Notes: a model not told the origin generated them from the sequence alone. A stretch of DNA of 64,000 nucleotides from Glandiceps talaboti (GCF_964340395.1 NC_135563.1:8638655-8702654), one strand, 5' to 3'. Positions 38,681-52,216 are shown, counted from the stretch's first letter. Numbers and translations: made by a program.

Positions 38681-40523
38681 GTAAGAAGTATCTACCTCAG
38701 ACACATGGTTTCCAATGATCTACCAAGTTGACTAGAAGATATACCCAGGAGAACATACACTCTCAAGTCGCAGGAGATTTTGTTGTGTGCGTGATACATC
38801 TACCATTGCCGCGAGTAGAATATAGCAACGCTGGACTCGTAAAAGCGAAGAAAACGACCAACGCATTGGGTAACTTGTACATAAATCGGAATATGTTATT
38901 GTGACAATTTATCGGGGAAAAACTGCTTGACCTCAGAGGACCAATGTTCGATTGACACTTCTAAAGGGCACGGTATGTTTACCAACGTTGTTTAATAACA
39001 AAAACCTTTGATAAGTACGACCACATCGTGCCACTCGATTTCTTGTGTGACCTTGACAGGACATCCGCTGACAGAAAACAATAACTTGCACCGTATCTAA
39101 CAACTGAAGTCAAACTGTTGCTGAGAAAATGTTTTGTTGATTGACACGGTTTCCGTAGCAACCTTTAAATCATGCCTTTTATTTATGAACATAGAGCTAT
39201 ATAAATTTGCGATTATTATATTGTTTTTCGTCACAGATTAAAATCAGTTCCTCGAAACTAAATTAATTGTATATTGTAAAAGTTATTCGCTTCTAGAACT
39301 ACACCAATACCAATTTGACTGATATGTTACCATGACGACATAGGTCGCCGTCGGCACTCTACAGGTGGCTGAGCAATGACGACAGGGTGACGATCACAGC
39401 GTTGTCATTAACCCCATTTCAAATTACAGAACCTCGTTTCAATTTTATTGTAAATTTTATACTATCAGCTGATGCATGTTAGCGTTCACTAGCTCTGTTT
39501 GATACACACTGCAGCTACGAAGAAACCAACAAGAAACTACACTTGCTACACTTTACGATAGCAAGATTAAATGAGTAAACTTGTTTGCGACAGTTTGTTT
39601 TATGAAATGAATTAACTAGCGCCTAGCGGACACCTAGCGGACTGAGAAGACATCAGAATATTGGCACCCACATGTCTGAATCTAGTTACACTTTATTTCA
39701 TTTAGACAAAATGTAGCAAGAAATTCTTGCTATCTTGAAGTGTAGAATGACCAGTTTCTTATTGATTTCTGCATGGTTGTATCAAACACAGTCCCAGTGC
39801 ACACTAACATCAAACGGACTGTATTAATGCTTTGCGGAAACATGGTCCACAGATAGAGGGGGTACATTTCAAATTATTGCGAAATTTTGACTAAAGTCAC
39901 AAAATGTCACTTTCATTTTCAAAGATTTGATTAGAGTCTATTTTTAGACGTCATAGCTCAATACAAATACTCTGTGTTGGCAAACCCATCGTCGCCCGTG
40001 CTTTGTAGCAAGTCTAACGAACTTGAAGCTGTAATATCCACGACTATCAACACCCACTCAAAAAAGAACGAGTGCATACCTGACTTTACGTGCTGCGACT
40101 TCTGCAATATTAGTTTTAACAACGTTAAATACAAAAAAGGGAAGTTAACCCGAAAAAGAAAGTTGACTGTCTCCAGAAAGCGTTCTTATTCAGTTAAACG
40201 GGTTTCTACACAAATCGCAAGCAAAATAACCGTAGGCTACATTTTTGGCTTCTTCGGAGTCCTCGACTTGCCATGATTTAGCACAGCCTGCTACATTCAA
40301 CCGGTTTCCACTTGTGTGTTTGCGTGTCATGTAATGGTTTTGTGCGTATATCTTTAGGACGAAAGACAAGTGACACTACACATGTAGGACTTGGACTCCA
40401 ACCCACATCTCCTGAATTCTAGTCAGTATGCTTTGAAAACCTTCGCTAACGTGTTAACCGGTAGATCCCGTGCACTAACTTTTCCTGATGTGTACCTCTT
40501 TCCCCCCGTTGCATTTAATTTCG

Positions 40524-40524
<1 letters not shown>
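38681..40524. other. No supportable gene
   Basis: The 100-codon frame at 39974-40276 (+) is Cys- and Lys/Arg-rich (contains CCDFCNISFNN) but matches no family I know. It has no flanking splice sites I trust, so it is left uncalled. Confidence 0.4.
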
Positions 40525-40614
<90 letters not shown>

Positions 40615-40688
40615 TGTATGTATGTATGTATGTATGTATGTATGTATGTATGTATGTATGTATGTATGTATGTATGTATGTATGTATG

Positions 40689-40748
<60 letters not shown>
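40525..40748. repeat. Symmetric microsatellite (TA)n-(TATG)n-(TA)n
   Basis: About 60 bp of TA, 108 bp of TATG (40585-40692), then 56 bp of TA. The flanking TA blocks are self-complementary. Confidence 0.97.
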
Positions 40749-40751
<3 letters not shown>

Positions 40752-40807
40752 GACTGGATGTAGATAAAACCACATAAAAGTGCTCAATACGGGTAGTAGA
40801 GCGAATT

Positions 40808-40976
40808 ATATACAGGTTATGAAAATTTGAACCAAATTATATGCTATAGACCCTACAGAACTGTTTCGTGAGGTGCGTATTCCTCACTCATCAGGGGTAG
40901 ATGAGTAAGGAATACGCACCTCACGAAACAGTTCTGTAGGGTCTATAGCATATAATTTGGTTCAAATTTTCATAAC

Positions 40977-40985
<9 letters not shown>
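40808..40985. mobile_element. Large palindrome carrying hammerhead ribozyme arms
   Basis: Two arms of about 80 bp are near-perfect inverse complements. Left arm: ACAGGTTATGAAAATTTG, then AACCAAATTATATGCTATAG, then ACCCTACAGAACTG. The right arm mirrors it through CATAACCTGT. The centre is at about 40896. A (TA)n block starts directly at the right arm end and another ends 60 bp to the left. Hammerhead motifs flanked by short repeats are known from the termini of Penelope-like retroelements. No reverse transcriptase or GIY-YIG endonuclease frame is visible here, so this looks like a terminal fragment or a head-to-head dimer of termini. Confidence 0.75.
40850..40898 (-). ncRNA. Hammerhead ribozyme, type I, Penelope-like
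   Basis: Read on the minus strand. Stem I 5' half is ACCC (40898-40895). The core CUGAUGA follows (40894-40888). Stem II is GUGAG/CUCAC closed by a 10-nt loop. Then comes GAAA (40867-40864). Stem III is the A15.1-U16.1 pair plus CAG/CUG around a UU loop. The cleavage triplet GUA has A17 at 40854. Stem I closes with GGGU (40853-40850). Every invariant core nucleotide is present. The very short stem III and two-base loop are typical of Penelope-type and retrozyme hammerheads, which often need a dimer to cut efficiently. The plus-strand counterpart in the other arm keeps GAAA, stem III and GUA but has lost C3 and U4 and has a mismatch in stem II. Activity is inferred, not shown. Confidence 0.85.

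Positions 40986-41041
<56 letters not shown>
40978..41041. repeat. (TA)n microsatellite
   Basis: Bounded by CCTG on the left and CAGG on the right, so the junctions themselves are inverted repeats. Confidence 0.96.
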
Positions 41042-41044
<3 letters not shown>

Positions 41045-41064
41045 GTATGCATGACACTGTCTAT

Positions 41065-41124
41065 CTGTATGTATGTATGTATGTATGTATGTATGTATGT
41101 ATGTATGTATGTATGTATGTATGT
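41065..41124. repeat. (TATG)n microsatellite
   Basis: About 60 bp of TATG units, the same motif as the centre of 40525-40748. Confidence 0.96.
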
Positions 41125-42791
41125 GGAAGTTTGTGTGTGTGGGGGGGGGCATAAAGCAGAATCAGATGATGTAATTTGTAGCTGTAACGAATCAAAATTC
41201 CCGTTAGAAACACAATTGTACTGTGAGCAACAATGTAGTGGCTATAAGTGAAAGGAAAGGAAGAGCGATTTCCTGCCAACACACACACAATTCAAGTCAG
41301 TTAACAATGATTAACCCTACTATTTGAGGGGTTTACAATCTTTATGGTCATTCCAGGCAACATTTATTGGCATAATATTGCCCACTGAAAATACTCTATT
41401 TTTAAGTTGAGAATTAATACGACTACATATCTTCCAAACCAGGGTATGGTAAAAGAGGGATATTCGACAAGCTCGTCAAACGAGAACACTGATAGACAAT
41501 ACACTGAAACTGTATTTTACGTACAAAGCTATCATATATCGTCGATCAAGGTTGTAAATATTTATTGAGGCATCCTTTTCTTTCATCGCCTAAGTTTTAC
41601 GGTTCCTGTTTTTTTGGATCGTAAACCTGAAAAGAAGGATGTTTTCTATGGTTGTACAATCATTTAGTGAACAACAAATGATATGTCAGAAGTTGTTCAA
41701 TTACTATACAATCGCAGGGAGGACGGATGAAAGATTGCACTGGGATTTTATCGTACGTAGATAGGACTGTCTTATATTATGAGATTATTTGTACGTGTGC
41801 CATATGGAATGTTTAGTAACGAGTTTCCCCATAAACCCGTTTTGAACTGGCATGTCTCAATAAAATGTATACTTCATATCCAACAACACAGTTGTTCAGT
41901 TTACATCATATTCAATCAGCAGACTATTGAAGTCATCGAACGTAAGTATTTGTGTATGCAACGTTACAAGCTGGGGCAGTGAGTAGCTCATCATAATTAT
42001 GTTTTCACTTCAGAATGATTTATGTTATGTGCAATCTCTTTGTAAGAAGAATTTGTAGGAAAGGATTACTGAAATTAAAAACATAACGTGAAACTATTCC
42101 ATCAAAATTGATTTTCTCTACTCAATTCGTTTGCACAGCCTAAGCCACTTAACCCGGATTGGTAATAAAATGTACGATTTGTGATGAGAGCACCAACTTA
42201 ATGCTTGACTAGAGCGTTGACTTTCTGGACCATATTAAGCTAGTGCGGCAGTTCGATGGATCAATTCAAAATGGCCGACATCTGTATTTGGTACTTCGGC
42301 GAAATGCATTGATTGAAGATTTTGTAACGAAAGAACCAGATTTGGCAAAAATGTAGACTTTAACAATTACACTGAATAGTTGAGTTGGATTAAGTTGCAG
42401 AAAATGGCAGCCGAATAAGAAACAGTTACATTTGTTTCCCTTTCAATGGCAAGATAAATGAAATAAATTGGGAACAAGGTCATCAAATAATCCTTGCATG
42501 TACAAGTAATGTGAAATGGTCCACAGCATTGACTATTTTTGATGTTATTATTACAGATGAAAATCTGCCATGGCCATGGTTGCTGTGGTTGTTTAGGATG
42601 GTAGATTCGTGATGCTCTAGGCCAAATTAGCTGTTTTGGCGCTAAAATTCATGGTAAAGCAGCTGCTATGAGTGTAATGTGTGGTCGTGGTTGACAGATA
42701 TGATTTTGCAGAGTTCAAATTTGGAGTAGCAGTTAGTCCGCCTACAATGTACTATACCCAATTGTTTGACCCTAAAATCCATTGCTGTTGG
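41125..42791. other. No gene seen
   Basis: No motif, exon or repeat recognised apart from a G10 run near 41141. Confidence 0.5.
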
Positions 42792-42798
42792 TCATGGC

Positions 42799-45700
42799 TA
42801 GGGAGGCCCATAGTGGAAAAAAGGGTAATTTTGGGGTTTCTTCACTTTTTAACAGTTAATAAAATCTGAATTACTGGGATCACAAGGTTAATATTCCTCA
42901 TAATGAAAATACTGTTATATGTTAGTCTATATGTGTTCTAACGTTTTGTTTGAACAACTTGGAAAAAAAGTTATTTTGGGGCAAACATCGCAAAATCTAT
43001 CATTTATACACAGGTATAAAGGAAATTTTTGGGTAAATACACATTTCTTTTCATTTTCATCATTTCAACGCTGAAACTTTCAAAATGAGTGTATCTTGGC
43101 ATGAATACATCACTCCAATCTATATTTCGTGGCTAGAATATAAATATGCAAATTTATGCAAATTATTTTGATATAAAAATAACTTTTACACAGTAAATAT
43201 AGCCAATTTTAGCCACTGCTGGAGTAAAATCTGGAAGTGTAATGTCTATTCTTTTTGATCACATCCATTTAGAATGTAAACCTTACTAAGAATAAGTAAA
43301 GTTTATAAATACTTGAAATTAACTTTATGGAATAAATTGAGTTGAAATTTGACAAAAACTTAGTTTTTGGCAACTTTTCAGGGTAGCAAATAAAAACATG
43401 ACAATTTAAGACATACATTGACTCCAACCTGAACAAGTGAACTCAGTTTTATTTGCACATAGCTGTTTACAAAGTTATTGATATCACAAATAATTAAAGC
43501 TCACACAACCAGAAATAGAGTTAGTGTGTTAAATTCAATTTAAAAAATGCTAAAAATCAATTTTGTCACAATTTCGCGATATCTGCAATAAAAAGTCAAA
43601 TTTCCAATCTGTACTGCTTCATCACATTTGTTGTTATGATTTTGACATGGTGAAACATTTCACAAAGTTGCTATGGGGGTCAATAATCAAATTGTCATTT
43701 TTTAATAAGAAATAAAGCACCTGCAAATATGTCATGTTGAATGTTGTGAATGGTGCATCATGGGAAATACAGCAATAAATATGAACCCATCACTAAATTG
43801 TAAACAATCTCGCATTGATTGTAACCACAAATAACACATTTAGTTACCAAGTTCCTTTAGAGTTGATTATTCTATCAAGATTAGGTATTACAGTAAATAC
43901 AAACAATCCCACTGTCCTTTGCATAGCACGTTCAGTTGCGCTTGGAAGCTACCTATTGTCAAAACCATAATAATTAGCAGTATAAAAATATATATACAAA
44001 CATCAAAGCACTTAGACTGCATGTTTCTATTTGTAGATATTGTTACATAAATTGTGGTACCAAATCAGGTATAGTAATTAATTTACAGGAAAGCTATTGA
44101 TGTATGGCTATAGTTATCCAATACAATAAAACTGATAAAGTCACATTATGCAAATGATCAGAGTTGATAAATTGTGGTACCAATTCGATCTGGTTATAAG
44201 TTTCTTCAAAATTCTGGCTTGTGTAATGTATTTCAAGGAATTCATAATTTGTTAGGGGTTGCTGCAGAGCTGTTTCAGAAGACGATGAAATTACTGATCT
44301 ATAAAATAAAATATAAATTATGAAATTATTTATACATATACATATATTGCAGTGATACAGGTTAGTTAACAAAAGAATTATTAATGTCGACAATTTACAC
44401 ATACTACATACAACAGACTTTAGCCTTTTAACTGTATAATAAAATGAAATAAATTTATCTAAATTTACAATTCAGTAGTTATCTTTAGATCTTAGCAGCC
44501 AAATTCATAAACGTTTAATATACTGATAAAATTGATTTAAATTTTAGAGACAAATTTAAGTAAAATTGTGATACTGAGATGGTGATAAATTGCACATCAA
44601 TAATTTTATGTAAAGATAGCGCATTGAAATTTGTATGTGTGGAAATCAGTAATCATAAATGTCTGTTGAGATATTAATTTACTTTTATTACATAATGGGT
44701 ATAGTAAGATGAAAACATTCAACTATAACGCTAACAAGAACACATAAATATATTATAAACAATCATTATAAAAATTAGCATGTGCCACTTATTGCTAAGT
44801 ACAAGAACTTAGCAAAATCGCCACCAACATCAAATGTCACGTCAATCTGTTTACGTTATTGACTCGACCCAAGGAAGCGTCAAAAGGCAAATCAATAACT
44901 ATTAGTTGCTTTAAATACAACAAAGTTTTAAAATGACATCAACATTGTTTGGTTACAATATTCGCCTTGAACGGGATTTTGTATAGATGACATTTTAGTT
45001 CGAACGAATTATTGTTACTTCCGGTTACAACAACACTACGCGATCCTTTCAGATCTGACGGCATTAGAATTGACAGTCACAATATAAATACCACACACAG
45101 TGATTAATTCCTATACGGAAATAGTGACCAATTTAAGAAAACAGTAAAAAATATCATACTTGTCACGTAAACTACTGTAAACGGAACAAAACTTACCGAC
45201 ATAGTTCATCGTTGGACCCTCGGTTCACTAACACCACGCCTGGGTCAACATCTAGTGTGTACAGTACTGCTGGAGGCGCTGGCCTCGACGGTGATCCCCA
45301 AGTTCAAATTGTAATCGCGCGTACATTTTCCGTCGAATACCATTGAAATTTCACACAAATGTAATACTAATCATAAATTTTCAAACTGTAGGGGGTGCAT
45401 ATTGAAATAGAGAAACCCCTGGAAAACATAATCACCTGAAATTTCATAGTTTTTACGGCGCGTACAGACGGTCTACAGCGTTAAAGATAATGGCCGCACC
45501 CTGTTGTATCGTCTTATTCACGCCAAGTACTTTTAAAAGAACTAATATGATTGGCTGTAGACTGAAAACTGACGTTGCGAGAACAAATCAAAACAAGCAT
45601 ACTATATTTACTGTTATGACCTTTGGCACCCCTTCAGAACGTTTTTTAGAAAATAATGTGACCGTCACGTAATACAGTGTACGCGCGCTACTGAAAACGG

Positions 45701-45904
45701 ACGAAATTGTACTTTCAAAGTAGCTGTAATTTAATAATTTCAGATGTCAATGTAAAATTATCTTAATGCCCAAATAGAAAAAATTGTGTAGATTCTGAAA
45801 ATGCAAGAAAAACGCCAATTTATGAATTATTTCTTGCTGTAAACCTCACTCAAAAATAGATGAGCACGCAGTACATGTACATTTATCGTGTGTGGGCCTC
45901 CCTA
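42799..45904. mobile_element. hAT-like DNA transposon insertion, 3.1 kb
   Basis: The ends TAGGGAGGCCCA (42799-42810) and TGGGCCTCCCTA (45893-45904) are exact inverted repeats of 12 bp. Immediately outside both lies the same 7-mer TCATGGC (42792-42798 and 45905-45911); an eighth base T is arguable. Short TAGGG/CAGGG termini with a 7-8-bp target duplication are typical of the hAT superfamily. I could not find a hAT transposase, RNase H-like DDE motif or BED finger inside. The interior is very AT-rich up to about 44090. It is GC-richer near 45190-45480, where a split open frame on the minus strand may exist. Confidence 0.75.
44094..45303 (-). CDS. Candidate two-exon gene inside the hAT-like element
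   Basis: I do not recognise the product. On the minus strand an open stretch 45303-45197 (Pro/Ala/Val-rich, contains YTLDVDPGVVLVNRGSND) ends at a consensus donor, CG|GTAAGT. The next open stretch, 44298-44094, follows a good acceptor (TTATTTTATAG). Joining them keeps the frame across a CG|A codon and gives about 104 codons to a stop, with SVISSSSETALQQPLTNYEF at the start of the second part. No start codon lies in the first part, so a further upstream exon or a non-coding role is possible. The downstream frame is unremarkable and may be a non-coding tail. Evidence is phase and splice sites only. Confidence 0.25.
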
Positions 45905-46124
45905 TCATGGCTGATGCGGATTTTGTTACTAGCTCATCTGTTACTTGGACTACCCATAACTATGCTTGCTTTGACCCAAACCTTTTGTCTCACAAGTTGC
46001 TATGGACGTTGTCTTGGTTGTCATGTGTCTTTGTTCTTGTTTTGAAATACCTACAATCTTCAGCAAAATTCACTCCGTTCCAAAACTATGAGTATACAAC
46101 CAAACTCATAAACCCTGAAACAAA

Positions 46125-46472
46125 ACGTTACCTGACTCGACCATATCTCAAAAAATCGACAATCTCATGAACACGTACTACATAGTAATCGAATGACTCC
46201 TTGGCGCTTAACGCCAAACTGCAGTCGTTTGACGAAAACTTGTGTGCAGTGAGCAAATGCGTGTATGTGCGAGCCTTGATTTTATGTTCAATCAGATGAC
46301 GTTACCTGACTCGACCATACCTCAAAAATCGACAATCTCATGAACACGTACTATATAGTAATCGAATGACTCCTTGGCGCTTAACGCCAAACTACAGTCG
46401 TTTGACGAAAACGTGTGTGCAGTGAGCAAATGCGTGTATGTGTGAGCCTCGATTTTATGTTCAATATGATCA
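46125..46472. repeat. Tandem duplication of a 174-bp unit
   Basis: ACGTTACCTGACTCGACCAT starts both copies (46125 and 46299), and the copies differ at only a few positions. Each includes GGCGCTTAACGCC, a perfect 13-bp palindrome, and GTGCAGTGAGCAAATGCGTG. Confidence 0.93.
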
Positions 46473-49400
46473 TGAAGTGTATCCCTGGTCTTTTTATGAT
46501 TGAACACATTCCTGTGTCTGGGTGGCTGTTTGTGAGTGGGTGTCTGTTTGACACAGCACAGAGATTGTTGCTAATGATGGGCTTTCCCATGAAGACACCA
46601 AACCGTAGACAAGACAATAACAAGCTTAGATAATTACGGGTCGGTTGCACCTGCGTCATCTTCGCTGTCCCAGATCTCTTCCTATCTAATCTATGAAATG
46701 GTTCACGAAATATATTGTGTTTTGACACTGAATTTGCAAATTAAATCGCTCCCAAAGTTGTATACAGTCGTGATTCCAACGGTTATAATTATTTACACCG
46801 ACGGTCACATACATACAAGTATCAAAACCGTACCAGATTTACCATAATTATATGGAACCATAATTTGCCAGAGTCACCTGTGTAAATATGAATTACGTTT
46901 TTCAGTGAATTCCGAGAATTATGATTTTAACACCTATTTTATTTATTTAAAACACAACTTCGGACCATATGATGTCTCGTCAAGGTCCATAGCATTTAAT
47001 ACGATTATCAGTAACATAGCATTATTAGCTCTTTGTTGACACAACACGTGTAACTCTATCGGATTTGTTGGTCATAGCACAGCGACGTGGCTCAACCTGG
47101 GTTTTTTTGAACACCGCAAACTATGCCTGTTTGAATGTATCTACAAAGTCGAGTGACTATTACAGTAAATGTGAGCCAGGACAAGTGCAAAATTTATTAT
47201 AGCACGATACGAACTTACTTTACTATGTCAAACGTGGATTTACTTCATATCTATTTAATTAAAGAAAACACCAGTCGTTCACATGATAATGGACATACAA
47301 ACAAACACTTCATTGATATCCTATGATAATAAGCCATGTCGGTCTGATAACAAATCTGACAGTCATCTCACAGATTTTGCTAAAGTCGTTATATATTTGC
47401 AAGCGATAACAGTAGCGTTGTATGATTCTTCTAATGTTTTCCTCAATGTATATTCCAAAGATGATTTAAGATCAATCAGGCAAACTCCCGGTGGCCGAAG
47501 AATTTAGATAGACAAATGAAGGGTACCGAATCTTTGCAATACAAAGTATTCGAACCTTTCCCCTGGACACGCGTTACACCCGTTCCGATCTTTGACCGGA
47601 CGTTCCTTTTCATTATACTTTTCGATGCTCGTCTCTGCCGGGGGGGGGGGGGGGAGAGTAATCCTCTGATTTTCAGACGGATTGAGTGTGTGGCCCAAGT
47701 TCAAAATTTAACCATGTACAAAACAGACCAGGATTTCCAGTCACAATCGTTCAGTCAATTAACTTTATTCTGATGTTGTGTATGTAGACATTTCTTAGGC
47801 ATGGAGACATTTTTCATGTTATTGACTCCGTGTTTAGAGATTTTTCAGATGAAAAGTTGACCCATGTTTAGGGAATTTATTCCATGAAAAATGACCCACA
47901 TTCCTGTGTGCCTTTCTATTGGAGTCCCCCCCCCCCCGTCCTTTGGTATACGTCTTCGTGAGGAGGATGCTATTCTCATATCACTCAGACAAGTCTAACT
48001 TTTGTTCAATGGTCTTGGGATACCCAATACTATGGCGATAGTATCATATCTAAACTTGTAGTTTGTTTTGAAAAAAAAGCCAATAAATTACTTTCTAAAA
48101 TATATAAAATTGTGATAATCTATATAACCTTTTTTATTTTTAAATTCTTGATTCAGAAGGGTTCTCTCTGGAGCGAGTGGCTTTGGTTGTTAAAAAATGT
48201 GTACGTTAAAAAGTTCTAATGTATGAATTGATTTTTGGCGGGAATGAGCGTAAGTTTCACCAAATCTCTGAAGCATTTGCGTCATTCGTTCCGTTTGATC
48301 AATGGTGGTTAGCATCTCAATAATAAATTCTAACTCAACTTCGTAAGCAAAGTATCGAATACGCTATTCACGAAACAATGTGACACATTTTCGTTTGACC
48401 TTACAAAAAAAACCATTAACCACTTAGTGCGCATGTCCGTTGGCATTTATGAATGCTACTGGTCTTATGAATTGAGCGATTTCCTCAATATCATGCTATG
48501 AATCGTGTTATTGATAGATCCCCTTTTGGCACCCAACCAGCACGCCATCAATATAATATTTTCTCATCAGTTATCTTGCGTGCGTGACAAGACAGAAATG
48601 TAAAAGTGGCGCCATGATATACGCACGAACAAACTGACGGGCCTATTTAAACGCACGTGAATATTTTTTTGGAGCCAGATCATAGCCGGAGAGTCTCAGA
48701 ATATACCCGAATTATTGATCGATCGGTGAACGAATTAAGTTATGCGTGATGTCATTGTCGTATTCTCAATATTGGAGCCATTCGAGGTGAACACAGCGTT
48801 CAGTTCTGCCTCAATATTGCTTTTTTATGAACTAAGTTTTTATGGTATATACACACTTCATAATTTGATTCAAGAATACAATGGGACGCCTGTAGTTCAG
48901 TTTGTCTACCCCTTCATCACATCAATCAATTATTTATTTCTTATTTATTTATTCAGAACTTTGTGACTGGTCTTGTGTGCAAACTGCGATCATTGTCAGA
49001 CGTGAAAACCAAGTAGATGGCTGCTGATATTAGAATAAAGAAGAACATTTCTTGATGAAATTAATCTCAGTGAGGGAACAGCAAACTAAGATGAATTTCA
49101 AAATAGAAAACACTTTTTTTTACAAATGTATATTGCATTCGTCTCCACCCCAGAGTCAATCTTGGAGCATTATTGCCTAGGTAGAGTATACCATCAAAAT
49201 CCATATATGTTTACTCACTATATTACAGTTGCTAAGTTCATTGTTAAATTTCCACTTCAACTTCATCTATCAAATTTCTAGAGTGACTAAAAACATCTTC
49301 CAGGGAAAGTTCAGTTTCTTATTGGTCTGACTGACAATGGTTGGCTTTACCAAAATTCTTGAGCCAAGAGCGGTTTCAAGCTGTTAACATGGGCGTGGTC

Positions 49401-50490
49401 AAGGTTGTGTGTGCAGTTTCTCGTGAGATCTTTCCTCATTATATACACATACATTTAGACATCCCTTGGAACACCACCCCCCCCCCCCCAAAGGTGATGG
49501 AATATTACAAAACTCTTTACTGACGTGGATTAAAGTGTATTGACCAAAAATCATCACAACTTGAAACTAATAATTTACTAATAACAATATATTAAATTTA
49601 ATTAATTACTTAATCAAATTTAATTTGGATCTATTTTGCATATCTTCGATTTGATCATCTTGCTTTAGATATTTATTTATGTATGCTTCCTAGGATTGTC
49701 CTAACAAAATACTCAAACTTATCATCCCAGTGGTTCCCCAGATTAAACCTTTGACCCGTAATCACTCTTGTTGCCAAAATGTTATACTTTCTCCCAATAA
49801 AAACATTTGCAATGCTGGAAAAAAAACCTAAACAATAGTTCTATCTATAAGCATGCCGGACATAGTATATACAACGGATTTTCAACATATCGTGTATGTC
49901 CCGGACGTCCTAGCAACCACTCAAAGTAATTACTCTGTGTACAATTCGATTTTACTCCTCCGTATTTGAATGATTCCTTTTATCCAGAAAGATGAGTTTC
50001 CCTCTTTATTTACATTCAAGTAGATGTGATATGTGTACTAATAGTGATATAGTATGATTGATGGGCTAAATAACTATAAAATGTAATTTTTTTTAAATAT
50101 CGGATGTTATCTATGAAATGTGATACCCCTTCGTTTTAATACGAGAGATACGATGGAAGGCTATATGAATATATAGGAAACGCCACTCCGGTAAATAAAG
50201 GTGATTCGTGAACTTTTGGGTTCTGGAGATTCATTTCATGATTTTTACATCACCTTCATTACACATGATTTTAGAGTTTAAGTTAAAGTTGTCTCTCATT
50301 AAGGGATCTTTGCCGTGGGCCACATGGCCTCATGGCGTAAGTAGAAATGTTTATGTAGCAGTCGGTGGACAAAATGATTCATCACTTTTTCAAAATAATA
50401 TCAGTCATGACTATTCGGTGTTTACCTATTGCATAATTATAAGTGCCCCAAACGAGAGACAGGATGTAGGGGGTGGGGGGGGGGGGTGGG
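46473..50490. other. No supportable gene; contains long G/C tracts
   Basis: G15 at 47640-47654 and C13 at 49477-49489. Open frames here have no recognisable motif. Confidence 0.5.
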
Positions 50491-50993
<503 letters not shown>

Positions 50994-51422
50994 TATACAT
51001 TTGCACACACAGCTATACTATAATAAATGAATAAATAAATAAGCAGACATCCTTCATCATTTCAATAAACACTCAAGTTACCAAGTGCAGCCATGTGTTT
51101 TGCATTGGCGCAAAGAACATCCACCCACGGATACACAGTACGTAATTTAAAGTCGTAGTCGAGTTTTCGTTTACTCGGCGCTTTAGCTACCCAGTCACCC
51201 ATAGATTAGAAGGCCAGTTTTTGGTTTATTTAGCTAAAGTTTACAATCATATTTTACAAATGATTGATAGGTACATTGATATGAATTTGAACAGTTTTAA
51301 TGACTAATTTACTTGTAATGACGCCATATTGTAATATTAATGTCATAAAGGTGACACACTAGTAGGGTGCTTGTGGGGGAGTACACCTGTTTAATGTGAT
51401 AGATGCCATGCAAGGAACCATG
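50994..51422. other. No gene seen
   Basis: AT-rich spacer between the microsatellite and the LINE insertion. Confidence 0.5.
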
Positions 51423-51442
51423 CGTAGTGTTGGCCCACTCGT

Positions 51443-52216
51443 TATTCAAGGGCTTGCTATGAGATGCTTAGAGTTTTAGACTCAGCTAGGAGGATTACGG
51501 GGGCAACGAAAATAAGTGAATTGTTATTTAGATATGGCTTTGTTATAGTTTGGATAGAACAACTAGTTGGTAATACCGATTTAGTTTTTTTGGGAATTTG
51601 TTTCTTGAAAGGCTATAAGGCTGTTACAGGCAAGAATGGTCAGCTTCACTGGACCAATGAAGTAGATTACGTAGCTATTCTAAATTTAAGTCAATGTTGG
51701 ACCCAGAACTATACCTTTCATGTATAGATATACCAAAATATTTAAATTTGACTTAGCCAAACTCCGCTGTTCAAGTCACAAACTAGCCATTGAAAAAGGT
51801 CGTCATAGTAACCCACCAATACCAGTTGATTTTAGAGTGTGTCAGTATTGTAAAAAAAAAACCAAGGTGTAACTGTAGTAGAGGACGAGTATCATTTTAT
51901 ATTATTTTGTCCACTTTACGAGCAATACAGAACAGAATTAATTCCTCAAAAATTCCGTTTTCATGCTACAGATGAAAAATGTTTTGCATTATTATTTGCA
52001 CTAAACAACCTAAATATTATTTATAAGGTTTCAGTGTTTGTATTTAAATCGCTTAAACGTGGTGATAATTTTGTCACGGAAAATGTCAACTATTGAAACA
52101 TGATTTCTTTTCTTGTGTCTTGTAAATACTTTATTATGTAAATTGTACTTCTTTTTTTTGTGTGTCATGGGGTGAGGCCTTAACACTTGAAATAAACGAA
52201 CAGAACTGTTATTATA
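51443..52216 (+). mobile_element. 5'-truncated non-LTR retrotransposon, 3' end of ORF2
   Basis: The first frame carries MLRVLDSARRITGATKIS and LLFRYGFVIVWIEQLVGN. A later frame carries FDLAKLRCSSHKLAIEKGR, then VCQYC and, after a frame break in an A10 run near 51850, VEDEYHFILFCPLYEQYR. These are the conserved C-terminal blocks of LINE ORF2, including the CxxC…H…C knuckle. Stop codons and a frameshift show it is dead. The 20-mer before it (51423-51442) recurs with one mismatch after it (52217-52236), a credible target-site duplication. The 3' tail is TTATTATA. Confidence 0.82.

Noticed and set aside
39974-40276. Cys- and basic-rich 100-codon frame as a small nuclear protein
   Set aside because: No known zinc-binding spacing, no splice sites and no homology I can name.
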